From Darksidea phi (Eukaryota; Ascomycota; Dothideomycetes; Pleosporales; Lentitheciaceae), in NCBI GenBank assembly GCA_030770425.1, contig JASJFT010000017.1:124001-188000 (forward strand): a stretch of 64,000 nt of DNA, given 5' to 3'. Each line of letters begins with the position of its first letter. Position 1 is the stretch's first letter. The notes under the pieces are model-generated. The model worked only from the letters and a program-made list of their open reading frames with translations, did not search any database and had not been told where the DNA came from. The position numbers and the translations under genes were made by a program. This document shows positions 20,034 to 31,083 of this stretch, piece by piece.

Positions 20034-21967
20034 ATGACACAGCGTGTAACGGGCCAGCGCTTTCGCCAGCGCAAGCTATCCACCAAGCAGAGCCTGCCCG
20101 TGCTGCGCGAGCATGAGATTGAGCAGCTCGCCGATGATGACGCGACGCGCCACATTCCCAAGGTCGAGACGGGCGTGGAAAAAGGAGAGGAAATTGTCAG
20201 TTCTGCCGCCCCTTTACGCTAAGCCTCTTTCGGCACCTTAGCAACCCTTCGCATTTTGGTCCAACTGCGCACTACATCTTATGAATACTGCTCTTCATGA
20301 GTTGCGCAGTCTTCGCCTCACCTTCTCGCTGTCGTGGCATGCTGACAGCGCAATAGGAGCACCATCTACAGGCCGTAATATCTGCCGCCCAAGCAGCAGC
20401 CCAGGGTGGCGGCGGCGGCAAGATCGCGCAGCTTTACATTCCCACTCCTGATGCTGTCGCAAGCAAGCTGCAATATGAAGACCTCTACCCAAGGCACTTC
20501 ACGCAGCCTGCTACCTACATTCGCTTTTCCTCCACTGTAGAGGACACCTCAGGGTGCCCATATTGCATGACCAGCGAAGATGCCGCTTGGCTCAAGCAGT
20601 ATAACCACAAGAAAAGCAAGAGCGTCCAGTGTTCAGAGGACGAGTTCGAACAGGTAATGAACTTCTTCGAAGAGACCACACATACGAAGCAGCCCTATGC
20701 CGCAGTAGACAGCACGCCGGTCCTCGCGTACGAGGATCTTGAATCCGAGTTCGATGATACGATTAGCGATGCCGCACGAAGGTTCGCTAAAGACATCTAC
20801 GACCACTGGAAGCAAGAGCGGTTGCGCAAAGGCAATCGTCCACTAATGTCAGCGCTCAAGTTTGAGATGAACCTCGACACCGACGAGGCTGATCCGTACG
20901 TTTGTTTCCGCCGCCGTGAGGTACGGCAGGTCAGAAAGACCCGTGGGCGTGATGCACAGGTAACGGAGAAGCTGAAGAAGCTAAGAAAGGAGATGGAGGA
21001 GGCTCGCTTCCTCATGGCACAGGTCAAGCGTCGTGAATTGCTGATTCGCGAACAACTCGCCATAGATAAGCTGATCTTTGAGCAACGGGGTGCGGTCAAG
21101 GAGATTAAGAGGAAACTTAGCATCAAGACCGACGACGAAGACCTCCTCATCAACCAAAAGGTTTGTATTCTGAATGTCCGCTGGAGAACTTCACTAACAC
21201 GGGTGCAGCCTGCTCCTAAGCCGAAGGTGCATCGGATCGATACCCAGGCCGCGCCGAGGGGCATTCCTGGTATGGGTTCTAAACCCAATGTCACTCGTCC
21301 TGACGGTCGTCTTGTCGATTCCGACCTGGTGTACTTGGATGACCAACTTGCCAAGAAAACGGAGATGATTGACGGATTCATTGAGGAAAATCTTATGAAG
21401 CATCAGAAGTGGAACGTCGGCTGGGTCGATGCGACATGGCGTCCCATTACACCACCATTAGAACAACCGTCGGCGAAGTCAGACTTCCGGCGCGTCTTTA
21501 CAGACTCGCAGCTACCGACTCCACCTGCATCCGTGGCATCGGAAGAGGCTGGTGATGCCATGGCCGTTGGTAAGCCGAATACGCAGCTTGAGCCGCGCAG
21601 AAGCGCTCGTATACGGTTTGCTACGCCTCCGGACGATGTCCCGTACAAGGATCAGTCCCGGTTCCGGCGTCGTACGGGCCGTGGTGGCCGCGTCATGATT
21701 GATCGGCGCGGTGTGAAGCGGCAGAAACTCGAACCGGATGACGACCGTGTGGCCGATAGGTGGAAGTTCTCCGGCGACAGTAGCGAAGATGAGCAGGTCT
21801 ATCCCGTAGACTGGACCGACAACTTGCATATCCGATATCGCATCATGATCGAGCGACAGGGTGAAAAGCAACACGCCCAACAAGCGGCGGCTGTGAATCG
21901 ACGAGCGATCGAGAACCACAACCGATCAGCGTCTGGTCATTTGATGCCTCCGTCCAGCGCAGGATGA
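20034..21967 (+). CDS. EPL1: Enhancer of polycomb-like protein, NuA4 histone acetyltransferase subunit
   Basis: Epl1 anchors the catalytic piccolo module (Esa1, Yng2) of NuA4 in the nucleus. Three exons: 20034-20195, 20357-21160 and 21209-21967; 574 residues. The N-terminal block FRQRKLSTKQSLPVLREHEI, the ETGVEKGEEIEHHLQA block and YIPTPDA...YIRFSSTVEDTSGCPYC are the EPcA domain signature (about 5-200). A central coiled coil (KLKKLRKEMEEARFLMAQVKRRE) and a basic, disordered C-terminus follow. The first donor is GTCAGT. The second intron (48 bp, GTTTGT...GTGCAG) is a multiple of three with no stop, so retaining it would add 16 residues. Confidence 0.94.
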
Positions 21968-22399
21968 CTCGACTGAGCTGGTGCTGTAGTGCAGTTTTCC
22001 ATTTTCACTTTCTCGACGACGAGAAGTTTCAGGAGCCAACGAAGTTATACCCATTTGTGTTTTAGTGCGTGCTAGCGACATCTGACGAGGGCGAGATGGA
22101 TGATTTCCAAGAATCAGCGATCCAGTCATTGGCAGCTATGAGGTCGCTGTTAACTGTTACGTACACTACGCCGGCGACGGAACATAGCCTGGATAGAAAG
22201 CATTAGCAGCTGTTGAGCCTTTTTGGATATGTATGTTAGAAAGAGAGCTACCCTTTCAGGGCAGAGCAAATTATGAAAAACAGTTGAAAACTTACCTAGT
22301 CTATGTTCTCGTACTTGAGAGATGTTGTCGCTTTTGCTTCCATGGCGCATCTCCGTCAAAATATCACCGTTGAATAATTTTGGCTCCACTCAAGGATCC
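21968..22399. other. 3' intergenic between convergent EPL1 and RKM4-like genes
   Basis: No gene, repeat or RNA recognised in about 430 bp. Confidence 0.5.
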
Positions 22400-23988
22400 T
22401 CATCTTGCTCTCTGCCTCTTCCCTGTGCCAGACTCGATCTCTTCCGCTTGCCTCTTCGACGTACCATTGGTGTGAGCCGCCTCTTGTGCTAGCAGACCCA
22501 GTGCCCTCTCCGCCTCCTGCAAGATCTTCTTCTCTCCAATGCGAACACGTTTGGCCATAGCATATCGCCGCTCTTTCAATGTGCCGTCTCCGGTCAAAGG
22601 GACTTTGTTAGCCATATCCATATCCTCCTCCAAGGTGGTAGTATATTGCTGGATCCTCGCTTGCACCAAACGATGCAAGAAGTGTGTGCCTTTGGCGGTC
22701 ATCCTGTGAGCCTTTGGCAGTTTTTCCTTGCGTTTCAAACGCTCGTATTCGACTTCGGAGAGCAACAGGGTTTCAACCAGGACAACGAGCTGAGGAGAGA
22801 GACTCTCATGTATGTCGAATGGAGTGCTAGTGCTGATATCGTAGCCGGTATCGATGATGACCTGATCTTCGAGGTATTCTAGCCTGCTTTCGGAAAATAT
22901 GCCGGTTTTAGAGGCAAGTTCGGCGACAAGACCGTGGGGTATTTCGACTACGTCGTACTGCGCGTAGTTGTCCGTGATGTATCCATATCGGCGAAGGAGA
23001 TCAGATCTTGGGAGCGGACCGTAGTCGTTGAAAATCTCGTCCCCAGCTTTGATCGGTTTGAGCGCTTTCATTGACAGGTGCTCTTCTTCGTAGAATAGGC
23101 GAGCCTGGCAGTTGTTAGTATCATAAATGAGGACTGGGAAGCGCAATTTCGAACATTATTCCTATCAGCGTCCGCATTAAGCATGTCTGCCATGGGTACC
23201 ATGCCCTTCGGGAGCGCCTCGTCCTCATCTTCCGACGCATATCCCTCCTCATCCACGTCTTTCTCCGGATTCGTAGGCTCTACATCAAAAGCGTACGCCA
23301 TGATGAGGGAGCCCATTTTGTGCATCATTAGGATGTTGTGTGGTTTGGCCATGTCTTCCGCCCGCTCTTTCGCCCGCTCGTCACCAGAAAAGAAGATCTC
23401 CGCAAATTCCGTGATGACCGGCAGAAGGATTTTTGTAAACGTCTCATCCGCCTCTCTCCTGCCAATCTTCTGCACAACGGCGCTAGCCTGTAGCTCTGCG
23501 AGCTCATCGTCCTCCCAGAACATGAGAGTATTGAATTCTGAGGGTAGTACGTTAAAGTACGGAGCCCAGTTTGAAGCATCCTGGTTCAAGTATTCGTAGA
23601 GCATGATGAGAATGAGCGAGAGCCATGGTCCGAGGTGCTCGAAGGTGGCTTTTGGTATCTCCTTAGCGAGGATTGAGTTTTCGACGGAGAGGATGGCGGA
23701 GCGCGGGATGCGGAAGAGAAGTTCGTCTTCGTCGATGTCTTGTACGGCAACTAAAGCTTATCAGTCAAGGTGTGGGTAGACTCGAGGACGCACAAAGAGT
23801 CTTAGAAGAAAGGCAGCATCTAGGAGCAATAAGTGCCGCCACCAAGTAAGGTACAAGTATTGCTTACCAACGCCACGGCCAGCTTCAACGTTGCGCAAAT
23901 CTTTCAGCTCAATTTTACTGCAAATTTCGGCGCCTGAGCTTCTCAGCCAGGCCAAGAAGGTCGCGCTGGCCTCGTCAAATGGGTCCAT
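22400..23988 (-). CDS. RKM4: SET-domain lysine methyltransferase, RKM4/SETD6-like
   Basis: Three exons: 23988-23868, 23750-23155 and 23104-22400; 473 residues. The start MDPFDEASATFLAWLR is preferred over an upstream in-frame start at 24060. The split SET domain runs from about 20 to 290: E(A)GRGVVAVQDIDEDELLFRIPRS opens it, MADMLNADADRNNARLFYEE holds the N-x-x-x core and NDYGPLPRSDLLRRYGY closes it. A Rubisco-methyltransferase substrate-binding-like region follows, then a basic tail. Yeast Rkm4 methylates ribosomal protein L42 (eL42). Substrate here is by family only. Intron 2 has a weak donor (GTTCGA) but a perfect ACTAAC branch site and a CAG acceptor. Confidence 0.88.
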
Positions 23989-24500
23989 GTGAGTGGGAGT
24001 GAGGAGAAAGTGTTTGGGTTCGGATGGCTGGAAATATGGTCGTGGATCTTTAGCGGTCAATGAGGCGAGCCGAAGCGCTGTGATTGGTCAATTTGTAAAG
24101 CCAACGCACATTGATGCCGACGCATACGGTCATGGGAAGGAGAGATACGATTCTACTTGCAAGAGCAAAGCCAGTATTCCTCGTTCCTTAATGAGTCTGT
24201 TACACTCGTGATCTTGGTATCAGTCATTGCACCCTCCCCGTTTTACAATGCTGAGAAGTGCGTTCAGGGTCCATCCCAGACCGGAATCTGTCACGAGATA
24301 CGCGCTGCCTGCAGCGTGAAAAGGATATCGAACTGAAAGACAGCACCCGTCTTTTTGCCGTTCTGATCAATCTCATGTCCATCTCTCGTCATCAGCCCTA
24401 TTGCACATCCTCCAAAAGTTTATCGATAAGTTCGACTTGGCACTCCCACTTCGTCACCCCTCCAAACACCCTCTTCAAACACCACGCTCCAATCGCCACA
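23989..24500. promoter_or_regulatory. Divergent promoter region RKM4-like/KAE1
   Basis: 512 bp between divergent start codons. Both genes act on translation-related modification (ribosomal protein methylation, tRNA t6A), which makes shared regulation plausible but unproven. Confidence 0.45.
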
Positions 24501-25618
24501 ATGATAGCAATCGGCCTCGAAGGTAGCGCAAATAAAATAGGCGTAGGCCTAATCTCGCACCCCTCCCCTACCAAATCTCCCATAATCCTTGCGAACCTGC
24601 GGCACACCTACGTTTCCCCACCCGGCGAAGGCTTCCTACCAAAGGACACAGCGGTACATCACCGAGCATGGGTCGTACGACTTATAAAACAAGCTGTGCG
24701 GCAGGCAGGCGTGAGAGTTGAAGACATAGACTGTATATGTTATACCAAGGGGCCGGGGATGGGTGCGCCCTTGCAAAGCGTTGCGCTCGCGGCGAGGACG
24801 ATAAGCTTGCTTTGGGGAAAGCCGCTTGTGGGGGTAAATCATTGTGTGGGGCGTGAGCATATACATTTCAACTTTTGAGGAAGGGTATTGGAGCTGATAG
24901 CGGGCTAGATATCGAAATGGGCCGCTCCATAACCGGTGCAGACAACCCCGTCGTGCTCTACGTCTCTGGCGGCAACACCCAAGTCATCGCCTACTCCGCA
25001 AATCGCTACCGTATCTTCGGTGAAACCCTCGACATCGCAATCGGGAACTGCATAGACCGCTTCGCACGCACGCTCATGATACCCAACGATCCCTTCCCGG
25101 GCTATAACGTTGAGCAGTACGCGAAGAGAGGAGGCAAAGTACTTGTAGACTTGCCGTATGCGGTGAAGGGCATGGACGCGAGTTTCTCTGGCATTCTTGC
25201 TGCTGCCGATCTTCTTGCCAAACAGATCGACCCATCCTTACCGGAAGAGAGGAGACTAAGGTCAGAAGAAGGTGAATTAATCACAAAGGAAGACCTCTGC
25301 TTTTCATTGCAAGAAACTATCTTCGCCATGCTTGTTGAAATAACCGAGCGCGCCATGGCGCACGTGGGAAGCACACAAGTCCTGGTCGTTGGCGGTGTCG
25401 GTTCAAATGAGCGCTTGCAACAGATGATGGGCATCATGGCAAGGGATAGAGGGGGTACCGTGTTTGCGACCGACGAGCGGTTTTGTATCGATAATGGAAT
25501 TATGATTGCGCATGCGGGGTTGTTAGAGTGGCAAACGGGCGTCACGACCAAGCTGGGGGACAGTACGTGCACGCAAAGGTTCCGGACGGATGAAGTGTTT
25601 GTGGGGTGGCGAGATTAG
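24501..25618 (+). CDS. KAE1: KEOPS/EKC tRNA N6-threonylcarbamoyladenosine transferase Kae1
   Basis: Transfers the threonylcarbamoyl group to A37 of ANN-decoding tRNAs, in the EKC/KEOPS complex (cytosol/nucleus). Exons 24501-24852 and 24909-25618; 353 residues, the usual length. ASKHA fold with the N-terminal loop GLEGSANK, the metal site H114-x3-H118 in VNHCVGHIEMGR, the phosphate loop [18 protein letters not shown] and the C-terminal [10 protein letters not shown] and [12 protein letters not shown] motifs. The start at MIAIGLEGS fits the family exactly; frames extending upstream to 24258 are leader. The 56-bp intron (GTGAGC...GCTAG) falls inside the codon of the second metal-binding histidine. 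Confidence 0.95.
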
Positions 25619-26524
25619 GTGGGACGGAGCTTACTGTGCGATGCACAGATGGTAGACGTGAAACCGACAAAAGATACCCAACAGCCCTGCAAAATCTTCT
25701 CCCTCAACAGACCCCATAATATCACCGATCTCAGTCGTGCTCATTTAAGCCCACACCATCCTAAGCTTTTCCTAGATCATGTTAACCCCTATATGCAAGC
25801 CTGCGAACAGCACGCAACAAAAGCGACAGTACCATTTATTAATCGGCTCGTTCCAGGGTCGAGGTAAGGCAGACCTAAACCTAAAAAACCTGTTCCTGAT
25901 CCTAAGTTGGTATCACGTCCCGGAACACATCCACGTGAACAGTGCATGCCCGGGGTGTCACGCTCGCACCACTGCACAATTGCGGAACCATCGGAACGCT
26001 GCCTCGGAAATGAGTTGGTAAACAATAACACAGAGACGAGGACAAGTTTTGTTGACTGAACAAATCAGTTCGATTGTTGATTGATTGTTTGGTTTTCTTT
26101 AGCGACTGTGACGTATCCGCAAAGCTCGTCATTATCGGATACTGCCCCAGGCGGCGCGACTTCACCCTCATTCTCTTCTGCGCCTCTTGTGTTCTCTTCT
26201 CGTAGCGATTCGTGCGTGGTAATCGCCAACATGCTCCGACATATCCCCCAGCCTTCATGTGCGCCACTTCTCTAGTCCACACACTACCCAAAGCCAACAG
26301 CAACACGGATTAAATAGAGTAACAGGACGAACGCCCGAGCTTCCAGAAGATCAGACACCGCCCCGTCTCCCATCTATGTATTCGAAAAGATATAGAAAAA
26401 CGGGTCTTGAGAAGCGAAAATGCTAGCGAACGTGACTAAGTACGCCGGAACATGCAACAAAAACAGTGGTATTACAAAAAAATGTGCTCATTAAACAAGA
26501 ACAGAAACGCCATCAAAGAGCAAG
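25619..26524. other. 3' intergenic between KAE1 and GT32 gene
   Basis: About 900 bp downstream of two convergent genes. AT-rich towards 26,100-26,500. No gene or RNA recognised. Confidence 0.45.
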
Positions 26525-27677
26525 CTACACCTGATGTCGGTTTGTCAGCTCCAGGTGCTCTTTGCTGCTTATCCGGCGATAGAATGGCACCCTTGAGTAC
26601 GCCAATCGAGATTTTGCGTTGTTCGCTTGACGGTGCAAGATGAAGGTCGTATAGATACACCAGAGAAGCGCAAAGCCCACAGCGAAGCCGATGACTGTGA
26701 CAAGGACCCAGTGGTGTCCAAGCCAGAAGATAAGCTTAACGTCGTTGCGGTGCCAGCTGTTGCCCAGATGATGGGTGAAGAAGCTCCACGGGTGATTGTT
26801 GTACTCGTCTGGGAAGAGAATGCGCAGACGGTCCATGCCTTGCGGGTTGGTGCCAGCGTAGTGTCGCCAGATCAAGCTGAGGTACAGAGGGCCGGTCGAT
26901 GCCATGACGGTAATGTACGGGAGCACCCATCGGCGATTGTAGTCAGGCAGAGAGTCAATCGCCTTCAGAAAGAAGGGGTGACGCGGAATAGAACCCATGG
27001 CATCGTTAGAAATACCGGTGGGAACGGTGCGGCGCACCCAGGCCGGGTAAGCCAGAAGCGGGTCGAGACTGCGATTGCATCCCTACTACAGCGTCAGCAG
27101 AGCCGAACCAAAGAGCACGAGTGCCACATACATCGTCCAAATCAATATAGATTCCTCCGAAGTGGTGGAGCACAAAGTATCTTATCGCATCGGCGCGTTG
27201 GATCGGGTATCGGTAGGCGTCGAACGTCTCGAGGAACCATGGGTATCTGGCGGCTATTAGCCCTATCGCCACACACAATGATGTGTCACACATACTCTGC
27301 AGCAATGAATTCGCGGGATTTCTTATCGGTCCAGAGCTGTCAAGCCATCAGTCTTGGTTCCCTGCGGCGCCAGATAGCCGTGCGATGACCCTACGCACCT
27401 TGTACTCATAGTCGGGGTGCAGATCCAGACAGCTCTGCTGCGGCCCCTTCCAGTGGCCGGGAATGCTCTCGTTTACATAGGTCTGGTGTATGATCTTGGG
27501 AATCAGCTGCGGCCGTTCGCTGATGGCGCCCGAGTTCGGGGCAGGGAGTTCGGCGCGCGATATCGCATCTTCGCGGCCGTCGACGATGAGCAGGCTGAGG
27601 AGGGTCCAGACACTGTGTACGGCGAAGCCTAGGACGACTATGGTGGTGACGAGGAATATGAGCACGCCTCTCCGCAT
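26525..27677 (-). CDS. SUR1: GT32 mannosyltransferase, inositolphosphoceramide mannosyltransferase-like
   Basis: Four exons: 27677-27399, 27336-27296, 27246-27132 and 27082-26525; 330 residues. The second exon is only 41 bp. The N-terminal membrane anchor (VLIFLVTTIVVLGFAVH) is followed by PKIIHQTYVNESIP, then SREFIAAEYPWFLETFDAY, the sugar-binding RADAIRYFVLHHFGG and the DXD motif YIDLDDGC. A second membrane segment lies near the C-terminus (LVTVIGFAVGFALLWCI). This is the layout of the SUR1/CSG1-CSH1 family, which adds mannose to inositolphosphoceramide in the Golgi. Which paralogue it corresponds to cannot be told. The start at MRRGVLIFL is chosen because it directly precedes the anchor. 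Confidence 0.86.
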
Positions 27678-29286
27678 GGTGGCTACTCTGCGACCTCCTT
27701 TTCCGTAACGGTTCGGGAACGAAGTGCTGGGTGGAAACCGGAATGTCGCCGTGACAGAGATAGCGATGTAGAAATAAAGCGCGGGGGAATTCACACGAGC
27801 ATGGAGAATTAGTCGGTTCTTTTCAGAATTGGCGGGCTTGTGGGAAAGAAGAGAAGAAGAGGCGTAAGTGAAAAGACGCGGTCGAGTTGGCTGTGCACTG
27901 GGCGCACGGGCTGAGCAAACCGAGAGCGGAAATTGGTATGGCTAAGGCCTCGCTTGTCGCATGAACCCCTGCCGTCCCGAGTCTGGGATCTGGGGGTCTT
28001 CTTCCTTCTCCGCGACTCAGGCCCAGCCGTCACACAAACGTTCGGCGCTGCCCAGTGGATCCATTCTCTCACGCTGACTGTATCTGTATCTCGCAGCGCC
28101 TACTTTCGCAATCTCTCTGCGCATCGGGGACGCGACAGGCTCGCAAGCACCTCTATTCCTGGCCTGGGTTGCGAGCTGGGGGCTGTGCTCGGCCGCGGCG
28201 AATGACGACGTTTTGCAGGCCGCATGTGCAGCCGCTTCTCCGAGCCCTCCGCCGACCAGGGCATTGTAGGGTAGTCTAGTTGGCACGATGATGCCGCCGT
28301 GGATATGGCTATCTGCTATCACTGCAGGGTGACTGATATCTCGTCACGCCCGGCGGGAGCGAACTTGCGCCTCTCAGTTCAGTCAACATAAACCATTCCT
28401 CTTTGCATATCTGGATATCTGGAATGCCGTTGCCGATACGGCGGCTATCCCCTCGGACCCATCGTCAAAGCCTCGAACCGTGTCTAAGAGCCGGTTACCG
28501 ACAACTAAGCTTGGGTGATACACATGTAAAGAGATGGAACGCGAGACCTGAAACCTCAGATCCAACCTTGTATCCCGCGCGAAGATCGGAACAAAGCCTT
28601 TCCTCGGGCTTGAAGCCTCGAGTACGAATCACGCCTCCGCACAGGTAGCTTCCTCTTCTGATATCATACCATTTCACCGGTGGCTGGTGTAGTACGGTTA
28701 CCATTTGGGTCGCGCCTCCTCTAAGCCTGCCTAATGCCGGCCCAGAACATGTCGCACATCTGTTGCTTTTCCTCCCAGCCATCACTCACACCCGCTTGCT
28801 CAGTCGACGGTTCTAAATGATTTGCTGAGCGGTGCTCCCAGCGACCTGGATCTTGGTCTTGGGCCGCTCTTGTTTCCGCATGGCGCCTCATGATGGGCCT
28901 CAGTACCTTTTACAATGACGGTGGTCAATTGCAAGCTCCAATCAAAGCTCCTTCCAACCGCTCCAAACTATGAAGCACGCCTATGGCGACCTAAGTCCAA
29001 CATGCTCTCTCTCGGTTAGCTCTCGACGTGGTCTTCTGAGGTGTTATCTTGTCCCGCTCTACTGCATGGTATGTGAGCGGGAGCATGTTTATGGGCATTC
29101 AAAGCGGTTGCTTCATCGACTTCCACGGCATCTGCGGTTGCACGAAAGTACCCTCGTAACTCCCTAGCAGTCGTTGGAGTTGCCCCTGATACACCAGTTG
29201 TCTACGGTGAGTCCGCAGCACCGTGACAATCTGTTTGGTGTTCTACGTTGGTAGTAAAGTAACCATGTATGTGGTCCTGCCACTGA
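27678..29286. other. Intergenic, no gene recognised
   Basis: 1.6 kb upstream of the GT32 gene. It holds that gene's promoter and possibly the lost 5' part of the decayed membrane-protein gene that follows. No conserved frame could be assembled. Confidence 0.4.
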
Positions 29287-29964
29287 GACATTCCTAGCGT
29301 AAAATATTTGCCGAGCGGGTTGGCTAGGTACATCTTCCTAGTTGAAAAGGCCCATGCACTGCGAGCTCCTTACATGAGACGGTCTCGTGACTGGATCTAG
29401 CTCACTGGCATGCTCGCCATCACTTGTGACTTCGGCAGCATCGCCATATGTGGCTTCGTCTGGCCGATTATCGACATATCGCAGATTGACGGACGCTGCC
29501 GCATCGGCTTACCATACAAGGTTACCGTCCCTCTTTTGTCACTCGACATCATCATCAATATACTCCTAACGGGTATTTTTATCTTATCTTCTTCGGCCGC
29601 TATCCCACTTGGGGGGGTATGCCCAATGATGCAGTACCCGCGGACATGTTCGCTAAAGGAAATGCGTCGTATCCTGAGGAGCTCGGCGCAGTCCGATTGT
29701 ATCGACTTCTCTCCGATGAACCGGTTCTTCTTCAGATCGATCGAGACGCTTTGGAAGTCGCTCATCGGGTCAGTGCCGGTGATGTTACCGAGGGTTGGGA
29801 AACTTGGTGCCTTATTGCCACTACGAGGTAGGCAGTTGGGAGGGTTGTGTTTGACGATATGCACCTTTGATAGTAAGTTTCTATTAAGCACAGTCCTACC
29901 TCATCGTCTGAGCGTAACACTGACGAAGGCCACAGTAACCTGGGCTGTTTGTGCAATCCACTAG
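29287..29964 (+). pseudogene. Decayed multi-pass membrane-protein gene (fungal hypothetical family)
   Basis: One frame can be followed from 29287 through YIFLVEKAHALRAPYMRR, an in-frame TAG at 29398-29400, then a long open stretch from 29410. That stretch has several hydrophobic segments (SIAICGFVWPII; VPLLSLDIIINILLTGIFIL; LWKSLIGSVPVMLPRVG). A GT-AG intron (29873-29935) joins CTICTFD to ITWAVCAIH and a stop. The order resembles a common fungal 7-TM-like hypothetical family, in which a Trp is expected at about the TAG position. TGG to TAG is a single transition. Upstream exons are not recognisable and further stops precede 29287, so I treat it as a pseudogene. The long minus-strand frame over the same DNA is a shadow. 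Confidence 0.55.
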
Positions 29965-30248
29965 CTCATGATACGATCGATCGAGGTTGACGAGGGAGCC
30001 TTAGTACTGTGGGTTGCACAGCTCGAATCTGCCAGCAATGTCTCCAATGGACCCTCGCAATCATCAGTTTGAGACGTTGACACTTGTTCTGGACGAAGTG
30101 TCCGTGCACCCTATCCAAGACGTTATCAGACACGACCCGGCTAGGCGCAATGGATGACGGTGTTCGCTGATTCGAAGAGATACTATCGGACCTGCCCCAG
30201 CTCTGATGCGCTCCACAACGAGCGCCACTCACCCACCGCCAGCACACG

Positions 30249-30816
30249 TCAGAATTCCGACTCTTCTTCCATGATGGCTTGTGAGGAGAGACCGCGCCTC
30301 CGTGGACCGGCCAGCCTCACCACAGTCGGGCCCGAAGCGCTTTCCGTCGAAGTCTCTTGCTTTTCGCGCCGTGCTGCCCGGTACTCTCTAATCGTCCTGC
30401 CTTTGGCGCGGGCATTGGACTCAGCGGTACCGTCGATGTTGAGTGCGGAGGTGAGGATCTTGAATACCAAGAAGACTGCTGCTCCGGCGATGCACCCTAT
30501 GAGACCGGCGATGCCGAGCCATATGTAGATAGTCTGTTGTGTCAGCCGAATGCCCTGTTATTTTGAATGTGGTCCTTTTTGGACTTTGAAATGAAAGTGA
30601 AACTGGGAGTACCTCGAGTCGGTCGAAGATGTTGAGCCTGAAGGGGAACAGGACGATGGCGAGGATGGCATGGACGAGGCACGTGACCGGGAGAAAGATG
30701 AATTGCAGTGCTGTCCAGAAGGGCGATAGGATGGTCTGGACGGCGTGGATGGCGGTGCTCGTAGGCCACCACAGGCAGGAGAGCACCGTGGAGAGGACGG
30801 AGCGGGTGTCCGGCAT
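30249..30816 (-). CDS. Small protein with two or more membrane segments, function unknown
   Basis: Exons 30816-30613 and 30533-30249 with a 79-bp GT-AG intron at phase 0; 162 residues. The N-terminal half is hydrophobic (VLSTVLSCLWW; FWTALQFIFLPVTCLVHAILAIVLFPF), and exon 2 opens with another membrane helix (TIYIWLGIAGLIGCIAGAAVFLVFKIL). The C-terminus is charged and basic (TIREYRAARREKQ, RLAGPRRRGL) and ends MEEESEF. The acceptor is chosen so the third helix is continuous. I do not recognise the family. Divergent from the SNF1 beta gene, 267 bp apart. Confidence 0.7.
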
Positions 30817-31083
30817 TGGAGGGACGAGGTAGGTGCTGGAGTGTTGGTGTTGGTGCTGGTGGGGGCAAGAGGGGCGTCGCACTGCTCCCCGCGACGCGCC
30901 CGGATGGCCCGTGCACAGGCAGCGGCCCTTGCAGAGCCTGAGCATGGCGTCTGGGGTGGCTGCATGCGCGCCGGTGCCGCATCCGAGAGGTGCTGTGAAG
31001 GTAGATAGGCTCGAGAGAGAAACAGAATGCGAACGAGTCGCACCCCGTCCTGAGCCCTCCACGCACGCGCCGCCCTCGAGTCC

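Noticed and set aside
29397..29891. 164-codon minus-strand frame
   Set aside because: Shadow of the plus-strand membrane-protein remnant, whose hydrophobic pattern and intron make sense.
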